NCBI GenBank assembly: GCA_032622095.1
Contig: CP136068.1
Coordinates: 52,882,443 to 52,946,442, forward strand
Direction of reading: 5' to 3'
DNA: 64,000 nt
DNA from: Siphonodentalium dalli
Lineage: Eukaryota; Mollusca; Scaphopoda; Gadilida; Siphonodentaliidae
Both the position numbers and the translations under genes were made by a program. The number at the start of each line of letters is the position of its first letter. The stretch's first letter is position 1. Below the pieces are notes generated by a model. It was given only the letters and a program-made list of their open reading frames with translations. It searched no databases and was not told where the DNA came from. Of this stretch, positions 12,101 through 24,100 are shown in pieces.

Positions 12101-15100
12101 AATAAAAAAGGATGCGCTCGCTAGATTTTCGGGGCCAATGTGTGTGGGTCTAAGATACTGGAAACTGACTTTGTAGGCCTAACATCAAATGTTGAATGAC
12201 AGCTTTAATAAAGCTCAAAACTGATCTTGATGATTGAAGTTGAGTAGATTAATCTTTGAGGGAAACTGTGTTTTTATGTTTTGAGATATGTTTTCTTTGG
12301 TCTGAGAGACCCATATCCTACTATTGAACAATTAGAAAATGTCATAAGGAAATTTAAGCTGGTTCTATGATATGTTCACCTCGCCTTCCTTATTCTCCTT
12401 ACCTAACTCCCAATAATTGTTCTATTCAGTTAGATTTGCCCTACCCTGGTAATTTCATATCTTTATCCAGAAAGTAACAGTTGATATCACTAACATAGTA
12501 TCTCTAATTTGCCATCACTGACAAGATTTGCAACAAGGACATTTTTGCATGATTAATGAAAGTGGTTAATGGTATAATTCTTATTTGTGGGTAAGAATTT
12601 TTTAAAATAAACTTTTTCAGCTAATTCAGAATAAATAAAATATTTTCATAGAAATTGGGAGGATGAACATTAAGAATACATTCCCATGCTGATAATATCT
12701 TGTGTAACTCATTGAAGCATGAATAAGAACTTTGCATTTACATGACATGATTGTATTGTTTGCAGCGATTGTGATATATACTCCATATGTTTCACTAATA
12801 GCCGTCAGCTTTCAAGCACGCCACTGCTGTTCACTGTAACGTGGAGCATTTTACATTTTATAATTATTCACAACATCGGGCATTCACCATTGTAGCATAA
12901 CACACACCTTAATAGTTGGTTTATTTCTTACATATGGCTCTCATATATTCCAATGTTTTATAAAAATAGCTAATCTAATGCATATGCAATATTGGCTAAC
13001 AGTCTGTTTTAACCATTAAAGTTATTTCTGAAGCATTTGGCAGCAATAATTATTTTTCTCTCTGAATTTCCACATTGTTGGTTTGTATTTTAAACCTTTT
13101 AGTTATTATACATTTGTACTGAGTATGAAGATAAAATGTCACGTGTTTGCTGTATATCTGTACCAAGTCTGCGCAATCAGTTATTCAAGATTCATATCGG
13201 GTCAGTTAAGATTCAAACATTCACATCGGCCACTCAAAATAGAGTCCTGGAAAAAGCTTATTTCATTGTTTTTCATCTGTCCATGTACATGTAGCTGCAT
13301 TTTATGGAAGCGTGACCACAATCAGCCAAAGTGGATGATATGTTATCATCGTAATTAGTTGTTTTCACATTTAGAATTACATTTTCATACCACTGACATA
13401 CTTATTAAATGCATGAACTGTACGCTTCAATTTTAATTTTTGTATTTTATGTAACACCGGTCACCTATGATACGAGGGGATTATTTTTCCTGAACATTTA
13501 TCTAACTAACTTTTCTAACATTTACAGACTGAATACCAAGGCCCATGTTATTATTTATCAGTCCGAGCCAATCCCAGACTCTTGAATAGGCTACGCGTTC
13601 GATAGTCTGAAAAATATAGCAGGAAATCCCATTACTTCAAGAAGCATTACATCAGTATCAGCGATCACAACATTTCACAGTAAATGATGAAACCAATCAG
13701 ATTTCAACAAATGATATCAAAATTATTTATTTGTGAAAACGAAACAGAAATGAGATATCTGTCAATTGTAAAACTATTTTAAATGCTAAATATGCATGGT
13801 GACATCAGAATTCAAGGATTGCTGGGGAGAGGTCAAATGATGAAAGTTATCAGAAGATTGTCGGAATACTTCAGCGATCGCGATTCCAGTAAACCTCGCC
13901 ACATAGCAAAGAATAGTGTGATACATGTACATTGTCTGTCACATGGCTAATTTCACACAGTGTTTACAAAGTTAGAGATTATGTCAACTAATTAAACATT
14001 AACCCTTCCATGACTGGAGCTTCCTGAAATATTGCGAAAACCCTGTGCCAATGCATTCTCTTATATATGCAAGTCTCCCATAGGGAGCCTCACATATATA
14101 AGAGAATATATTGGCCCAGTCTGAGTAAACTCATACCTAAATATTCATTACAACATTGAATATTAGGTCTGACGGATAACATCGCTATCTCATTTCCAAG
14201 TCCTCGTGATTCCGTAATCTGATTGATTGCGTAAATTATTTTCCATCCAATGAAACCGCATGGGTTAATAAACAAGTGTTAGTGGGCGGAGACTCCCATA
14301 ATGTCACCTCTAAATATAGTAACAGAGCGGAATTTCGAGGCTTGCAAATACAACAGAGACAGAAAAAATGGCTTCGTAATTATATATTCGGTACGATTCC
14401 GATTAATTTGAAGGATGTGCTGGACCTGATAGATAGGCCTGCGTATGGTACCAACTTGGCCTCCCATAAATATAAATAGAACTTTACTCATGTCCGTGTA
14501 TTTGATTTACTTTATTGTAACATGGTTTGCAAATCAAGTTATTTGCCGTAAAAAAAGTCAAAAGTCAAACACCGAGGAAATGACTTAATGTTATGCTTTT
14601 AAATAGTTCTAAAGCATCATTTTTGATGACGACCTTATTTTTTGCTCTCGGATGCAGTTTTCCCGTTGATGCAGCGAGTTCATCTCCCGAAAAAGAATAG
14701 TCGCACACACGACAAATATTATCTTCTGTAAGTTTATGTCGCGACACAGGCCTTCTGTGGGTTGATGAGTTGGCGAAGCACAACAAATAACACGTGGGGA
14801 CACCTGTCAATCATCGATGTATTTTTAAAAATCCGTGACGTCATTTTGGGGAAGCTATTTGCTGAATAGAAATGGTTTTGGCGACATTAGCTCCAGACTC
14901 TATATTTCAAATATAGAGTCGACGTTCACCCAGACTGATATTGGCCTAACAATATTTATCTTGACCTTGTAAGCCAGTTCATTCTGTTATATGCGAGGCT
15001 CCCTATGGGAGACTCACATATATAAGAGCATGCACTGGCACAGGATCTTTAATGCTGCACCAGCACACCTCCCGTCATGAAAGGGTTAATATTGTTGATA

Positions 15101-18100
15101 CATAGCACAGAATTGACCATTATTACCTATCTAAACAAACAGAACAAAATTAAAGTGATATGAAACACTCCGTTAGGGTGATCAAATAGAAATGGAGAAT
15201 AATCTTGTTCAAAGTAGTTATTTTTACAAATATTATGTCTAAATTGACAACACTCACCGTCATTCTTATATATTAATTAAATGCAGTGACTGCCGATGGC
15301 GAAATCGTTTTCGTTAGTTTATCGCTGATAGAAGCGTCCAGATTCGAGTAGTAAATATTTACAATTTAGCATAATTCAGACAAGTTTTCTACGGAGTGGT
15401 ATAGTCGATTTGCTTGAGATTTTCGGTGATGTTAGTAGAATGCTACATTCCTCCAGTTGGCATAGTACCTGAATACTAACTTATCAGTTTCACATACCCG
15501 AACATGTACATAATATACCTTTAAGTATTTCGAAGAATTTCAACAATTAGATCAAAATATTTAATTCATGAAAACTAAACCATCAGTCGTAAAACTATTT
15601 TAAATGCTTAATATGCGCAGTGATGTCATACTTCAGGGTTTGCTGGGGATAGTTATTTATAGCGGTGGTAATAGGAAGGGCATTGAAGTGTTTCAGACTA
15701 TTAAATGCGTAGCATGTTCAATAGTCTGAGTTTGACAGAGACTGATTATTTTCCTGATCATTTATCTATAAAACGTGTCTTGGTTTTTCAGACTGAAGAC
15801 CATGGTCCATTCAGTTCGATGGAGCAGCTAAAGGAGAAGCACGCTCATATGGCCATCTTTCTTCATTATCTCATATCCAACTGTGATCCCTCAGCCTTGG
15901 TGAGTACATACCATCTCATATCCAACTGTGATCCCTCAGCCTTGGTGAGTACATACCATCTCATATCCAACTCAGCCTTGTGAATGTTCTGAGCTGCAAT
16001 GTTGGTCTTTTAGATTCCCTTAATGTGAGCATACCGCGATGAACCTACCGGGCTGATGAAACAACTTCCTTGCTTCTGAGGGCTCAAATAATGCTTCAAG
16101 AAATCTTTAAAAAAAACTTTTTTTTTATTTTCAAATAAGAACAATTTTTAATTTTGATACATGAGATAGGCCCCAGTCACAATGACTTAAAAATAATGTG
16201 GTGTCATAGTGATGATATTCCAGTATACTCTGGGTTTTAGCACAGCACATTCCTGTTGAGGGTTAACATTATACAATTATCACATTGTTTCAAGGTTGAC
16301 ACGAGGAATTGTCAACCCGAGGAAGTCAATATTCACCAGGCCGAGGTGAATATTGATTTCCAAGGGCTGACAATTCCTCGTGTGAACCAAGAAACAATGT
16401 GATAACTGTTTTATTATGTGAATCGCTCGACGTTGAAAGACATTGGGAAAACATGATCTATTTTCAGGTCTGATAATAAGTTATGTTAACCCCTGAAGTA
16501 TCTGACATCACTCAGAACTGTTATTAACCTGTTGTTTCATTAATGAGGTGAACATCGATAGATATCTTGATTTTTTTTCGTTACGTTTTAACATAGGAAT
16601 TGGGGAAAGAAACTTATGATCATGTAATAAACATGTTTAGTGTACTTCCAGGTGGCTGATATTCACCAACATATGCAATTTAATTTGACCCCGTAGTCTG
16701 AGGTATTCTTCTCAAGCTCAGTGGTTGTTCATGTGTGAATATTAACTGTTTGTCATATGAAAAATGTCTTCAGCAGCACTAATTTCGTATTTTGAGCATG
16801 CCATATACCAGCTTGAATTTGGGGGGAACAGAAAGACCTGTGCAATGTTTATTTCAAGACATTATCTGAATTTGGAAGCCGACACCTATACAGGGATAAC
16901 ATTATGTTTTCAATATGAATATAGCTGGGAAGCAGCTATGGAGCTGAAGTTATTTTCAACATCAAAATAAAAATAAATTGGAAATGATTTATTTGATGAT
17001 TAATTTTCTTCAAATCTGCAGTGTTTTGATAAACCCCCATCACTCACCAGTACTCAATGTACTGAATTAGAATTTCACATTTAACCACTAAACAAATGAG
17101 CTCATATGCATTTCATTGCTCGAAGTTAAGAAATGAAATATAGAAGTACACTGTTATCCCAATAACTTGATTTTTATTTCTTTTCAGTTCTTTTATATAG
17201 TATCTGATATATATAGTCATTCTCCCGGAAGTGCTAAAGAACTTCGCAAATGGGCCTATGAAATTCATTCCACATTTCTTGTACAAAACGCAGTGAGTAT
17301 TTAACATTACGATGTCCTGATGTCTTGATTGTTGCTTAACCCTTTCAGTGCCAAGTCCGATTTTTGTATCAACCCATATTCTCTAAGAGCTCTTTCCATC
17401 AATGTATCACATTATTATTATCAATAAATTTGAAAAATGATCAAGGAAATATGGGTTGATTCAAAAATAGGACTTGGCACTGAAAGGGTTAATACATAAA
17501 AATTCTCTTTATAATTTGTGTCAATTATTGAACTGTAAACCATTCCTCATTCAGATCTCACTGCTGAAATGTATTGCAAACGAGATAAGCAAGAAATAAT
17601 GTTTTGTAGTCTGTCCATTGTCCATGATAGGGACAGAGTTTTATCCAAATACTGAAAATAATAATGCTCATTGTATGGTGTTTAGATTTCCAGAGATCTT
17701 CTTCAGTGCAATAAATAGAGAATAATCACTTGATTGAACTGGTGACGTGAAATAATTCATGAGAGGCAGTGATGTACAAACACAAAATCCGAAAAAAAAC
17801 TGCCATTATACCCATGATGCAAAAATTTTGATAGTGCATTTGAATACATAAGGCGCTAGTTAAAGTGACATAATGATACATGTGAAATTATCGTCTATAA
17901 TCACTTGAGAAATCAATGTAAATCACACATAGCAATGTAATAAATGATTCTATTAAATTATAGAGCTGTGACATGGTATGTGACATCAATGTGTAAACTG
18001 CCAACTGATTAACGTCTTTGTCATTTTCTCAATATAGTAGTCAATGTTAACCTGATGACATGTGATCAAAAATATATTTGTTGAACGTTAGTTATGCACC

Positions 18101-21100
18101 ATACAATGAGCTTTATTGTCCCATTAATGCGTTGATTAAGTTTATGTACAGTAATTCCCTAAGTAATCGACCCCTTAACCACAGCAGAATTTTGGGTAAC
18201 TTTTCAGGATTTAGTCGGAAATATGACTTGTTGCCATTCATCGGAAAGTTCTCCCCGAGAGCTTTCCGATGAATGGCAACAAGCCATATTTCCGACTAAA
18301 TCCTGAAAAGGTACCTATAATTCTGCTGTGGTTAAGGGGTCGATTACTTAGGGCATTACTGTAATTATAGCCATGAAGTTTAGAGACTAATTCCATAGTA
18401 CAATGCATTGTAGTCATCGTCATAAACTAGCATCCAGAACTATCCAAGTACATTGCAGTTTTGTGAATTAGTGACTCATATATGTACATTTCCATTTGCA
18501 GCATTTAAAAATCCATATCGACGACTCTGTAGTGGGTAAAATTGATGAAACACTATGTAAATATGATAAAGAAGACAACTTGCGGAAACTCTTCGATCAT
18601 GCGAGAGAAACTGCGCTTGGCGACCTTGAAGCGTCACTGCGAGACTTTCGTCAGAAAAGTGACTTAGGTAATTTGTTACTTCTTATTCACACCGTTTCTT
18701 CAGTTGTTTGTATCTGTGGACTAAGTCCTGTGACTTTTTTATACATGTGTTTTGAATAAAGAAAAACATTTGGTTTCCGACCGATAATTATAGTTTGGAT
18801 TATTTTATGGGAATTAAAGTTAGTGTTTGTATTGATCAACCTATGATACAGACCAAGTTCGAATATGGGTCCAGTCCAATGATTTTTGTTCATGAGTTAC
18901 GGCCCTTTTGCAACTTAGAAATACATGATTTGATAACATTTTGATTTCCGACAAATACTAATTGATTATTTGATTGTAAATAATGTTGGTATGTGTGTTT
19001 CTAAGCCAAAAATACAGACTAAGTTCAAATATGGTTATTAATAAAATCATTGTTTGTCCATTCCCCACCCAATGTAACAACTTTGGGTATGTAGGTCATC
19101 GTCTGAATATTGTATCCCCCCCTTTCATCTAAGATACCAGTATCCCATAACATCCCGATAAAACATCTTAATGAACTGTGCAAGTGATATCCCAGATTAC
19201 ATCAGTAAATACTCCGCTCTTCATAAAAAATTATAAAACTTTGTGAAAGAAATCTAAAATCAAAGTTATAATTATGATCCACTGCATGAACAATAAAATA
19301 TAATTTTGTATCTAGGAGGTTGATGATAAATTCAAGTAGGGGGATTTTAGGTGGGGAGCAGACCTGTTAAGTTTTGAAAATGTCAATCCGGGAGATTTTT
19401 GCGGTATTTTGCCCAATTTTGTTCATGTTCCAAAAATCATTTTTATGATGAAGATTACATAGTTTTTATGAGTTTCTATTTCTGTTTATTTTATAAATAT
19501 ATATACCTAAATAAAATGGTAATGAATGTCCTATTGGTAATTGTAATAGAGCTGATGTGAGTGGGAGGTACCACCATTTATGAAGAGAAAGCAGCAGACA
19601 CTTCGTATAAACTATGTGAAAATACTCAGAATTCCACCGGATACAACCGGATATGCGTGAAACCGAAAGTACAAAATCGGAATAAATTGACTCATCTTAC
19701 TGTTTAATCCCCAAAAGAAATGCACACTTTCCACCATTTATTAACAAAATTAAGAAGCAGAAACTTCATTTAAAATAAGTAAAAACGAACCCAAGTTACA
19801 AAGGTCACAACCAGACATGTATGCGTTCCACCAGATACGGCCGGATATACAATCAGACATGAGTTAAACCGAAAGTACAAAATGGACTCGTCTATACAGT
19901 TTTACCCGCAAACGAAATGAACACATCCGTTCGCATGGTTTGTGACTTAGTAGGTATTTAAGTCGCATTATTAAATCTATTGTTTATACTTTTACGACAG
20001 CTCGCACGGCTACGAAGCGGTGTGAACATTAATTAGTCTCAATTAGTACTGCTGATTAGTACTGAATAATGATGAATATGAAATTACTTTTAATGTTACC
20101 GATGGCAACAGTACATCTGCACAATGCGGGAGAATTGGGTGATCTTCCGTGTTTTGGAGGTTTTGTCCATAGCAATCCTTGAGTCTCACTGACAATCCGT
20201 GAAACTTAACAGCTCTGGTGGGGAGTGGCCAAACAATCAAATTAAAAATTTTGGCCTGACTCTCAAATCCATGATTAGAAAACGTCTTTAATTAATATGT
20301 ACTGCCTTTTTCTCCTTCCAGGGTTAGGAAACATCTTCGGCACGCATGAGCTGAAGGATAATATGGAAAAAAGTACGGAACTGAAAACTATAGAAAAATA
20401 TCTAATTCCTCATCTGGAAACTTTCCAGTAAGTGAACTGTTTATTAATGTCCTCATCTGAGTGGTTAACATTCTGCTAAAAAGCTTTATTAACTCTATCA
20501 TGACTGGAGCTTCCTGAAATTTGCGAAAACCCTGTACCAATGCATGCTCCTATATATGTGTGTATCCCATATGGAGCCTCGCATATATAAGAGTATACAT
20601 TGGGCTAAAAATATAAGTAAGCCAGTGTATTATCTTATATAAATATATGCGAGGCTCGCTGTGGGAGACTTGCATATATAAGAGAATGCACTGACACAGG
20701 ATCTTTAATGCTGCATCAGCACAGCTCCTGTCATGAAAGGGTTAAATTAACTACCTGATGACTAACATTGAATAATTCCAATATATCATCCTTTATAATT
20801 CCACAGGAAACTTTGCCAAATATTCTCAACTTCATTTGATATTCCCAATGGAAATCAGTCAGAAATATTTGGCCCTAAAAATCCTGTTTCACAGGAAAAT
20901 CTCTTTTTTGGAAGGAAAGTGATTTGGATTCCCTTCATTTGATGGAGATTTTCAAGTCCTCATGCTCCATTCAAATAACATGGATAATAATAAAAATAAT
21001 AAGAAATGAATTAAGTTTTTTGCTTACCGTGATTTTCACAAATAGATTGCTGTTCTCATTTTCTTCATAACTCATGGAAATTCCCAATTATAAGCCTTTA

Positions 21101-24100
21101 TGACTTTCTGACTGTTTATGATATGCATACTTTCCCAAGGAAGGGGCCCTCCACCCGTTTCCAAAAAGGGTAGAAAAATGACTGACGTGTTAACCTGTGT
21201 ATTACAGTAGTGATGAAGAAGGGAGTAAGAAACCGCGTGAGCAAGCGATGGAATGGGCGCTGGCGACATTCCTCAAACACGTCGGCATCCAGAAGTCTTC
21301 TCAGACGAGTATTCTCGACAGAGCTCATAGCTTCGTCATGAAAGAGAAAAAACTCAAGCTACCTAGTGGCAAGCCAAGGCCAAGGGTAAGTTGCATGATG
21401 TGTTAAATTTCATCCATTAGATCATTACGACTTTCATATTATCCATGATCAACCCTCACTGAGATGATTTTATGGTAAATCCAGTGAAACTGGAGAAATT
21501 GTCAAATATTGTCATCAATGGTTGAAGAGTTACAGATCATCCATCCTTTTTCACACCAAATTAGTCAATATTTCTTGAACTCTTGGTTGCTATATGTTCT
21601 TACTGAGGCGTAAAATGTCATACTTTGTCCCATATGTCTCTACTGTATACTTCAGTGTACTACCAGATGGCCATCATTTATAACAGGAACTTAGAAGTCA
21701 GTACATCGGAACAGCGTATCGCGATATTTTAAACAGTGTTCCAAGGATTGTGTATCATACTAGCCTTTGCATGGAGTTAGTTTTATGGTTTTGGCGACAT
21801 TCCAATTACATGTGTCCACTGCAATTTGGCCATAGCATCAATGGCCCAGCACATAACGATGTCTGTTCAGCTCATAACTTGAACAGTAATGCTCGGATCT
21901 CAATGCAATTTTGTGTGGATGTTCACCACTATGAGGACATTTAATGGCACATTCAACTGTATTGTTTTGGCTTTTTGTTCTGTAGTTATTCATCTTTGTT
22001 TATATGAAAATGCTGATTTTTGGGTCCATCTGTCTGAGTATAGCAATCATAAGTTATAGATATGCCCACACTAGGCGGTATGCCACAAGGGGGTATGCAC
22101 CGGACGACAGTCCATCTCTTGTTATAAGCCGAAGTCAGGCCAGATAACAGAAATGGTCCACAATGGCCTCACCCGGTACTTATTATAAGCCGGCCAGATA
22201 ACGGAAATGGTCCACAATGGCCTCACCCAGTACTTATTATAAGCTGAAGTCAGGCCAGATAACGGAAATGGTCCACAATGGCCTCACCCGGTACTTATTA
22301 TAAGCCGGCCAGATAACGGAAATGGTCCACAATGGCCTCACCCAGTACTTATTATAAGCTGAAGTCAGGCCAGATAACGGAAATGGTCCACAATGGCCTC
22401 ACCCCGTACTTATTATAAGCTGAAGTCAGGCCAGATAACGGAAATGGTCCACAATGGCCTCACACGGTACTTATTATAAGCCGGCCAGATAACGGAAATG
22501 GTCCACAATGGCCTCACCCGGTACTTATTATAAGCCGGCCAGATAACGGAAATGGTCCACAATGGCCTCACCTGGTACTTATTATAAGCTGGCCAGATAA
22601 CGGAAATGGTCCACAATGGCCTCACCCTGGTACTTATTATAAGCCGAAGTGGCTCTTTGAATGCAGCATACTTATAAATCTTCACTTGCCCTACACTGCA
22701 ACAATTTCAACTTCAATTTCGAACCCTACAAGTTTCACTATCATGAAAGCATCTTCATGAGCGAATTAGAAGAGAAATATTAGCAACCAGTCAGAGCATA
22801 CCATTCCTCTACCTTAGATATATAGATAACAAATTTGTCATTTGGACACCAGGGCTCAAAATACATCTAATTTTGCGAGAATCAAATGCTGAATCAAGTT
22901 AGTCATAAAGCACTGAAAATAGAAAAGTTTTGCGAGAATCATTACGAGAATCGAATCGGTAATTCTCGTTGAATCTTAAGGCCTGGGACACTATCCTCAC
23001 TTATCAACTTCATCAAACACTGCAATACCCATCACCCACCATCAAATTCACTGCAGAAAACAGCACCGAGACAGTATGCTTTCTGGACGTCAAAGTCACA
23101 AGAAGGAATTGTAAGTTACAAAAGACTGTTTATACAAAACCTGCTGACACCTACCCATATCTTAAAGCCAACTCCTGCCATCCCATGAGCACTATTAAAA
23201 GGCATACCTTATAGTCAAATGCATCTTAGCAATTCAGGGAATACTTTTTCCAATGTGGATACATGCCTTCCTATTTAGATAATGCCACAAAAGTCACAAC
23301 AGAACAAGATAGAAGAAATTGCCTACATGAGGAGAAAAGACCTACAGACGAAGATGCCCTACAAATCGTGCTATCACACCATCCCGAATCGTATCACATA
23401 TTCGGCTATATTAAAAATCACTGGCCTCTCACAATCACTTTCGCCAGACATCGCACTATTTTCCCAAAGCCACCCATTATGGCTTGCAGACACAACAAAA
23501 ACCTCACTGACCACCTAGTGAGGGCTAAATTAGCACAACTCCTTAGCAACACAATGAGCCACATCCCTAACCCCTTCACTCAATGCACCGAGCAAAATCT
23601 GCAAAAGCTTCAACAAACCTGGTTCAAAAGCAGTAGGCCCTTTTAGATACAACTTTGGACACGCAACTGCATATATCTTATTCATAACAAATATGTTAGG
23701 GAAACAAAATGGAACGTCAGGCACTCTCCTTGGAACACTTTGCAGATATCACCAATCGCTCTTCATTTCACCCAAGATGGGCACAATCAAAAACAAAAAC
23801 TGAAATTCCTTGTAATCCACAAATCCGTCTCCAATTGCCAACACACTACCTACCTCAGAAAAGATTCGGAAAATGTGTTTATCTTCACTCTTCATACCCA
23901 CCAACCACTGGGGATGAACAGGATCGCATTCTAGTCCATTTTATTATACCCCCTGCAATGAAGTTAGTGGGGGTATACTGGAATCAGCTTGTCCGTCGAG
24001 CCGTCCGTCGGTCCGAACGTCGTACCGTCCGTCCGTCCGTGGACACAAATTTGTCCGGAGTTTTTCTCAGACGGTTTTTGATAAATTTCCGTGAAACTTG

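Noticed and set aside
16764-16970. 68-codon + ORF
   Set aside because: No splice sites in phase with neighbours. The exons at 15792 and 17188 join directly with a family-like sequence, so no coding is needed here.
22413-22685. Minus-strand ORF with repeated VRPLWTISVIWPAYNKY-type units
   Set aside because: Product of translating the minisatellite in one frame. No start context, no non-repeat coding part.
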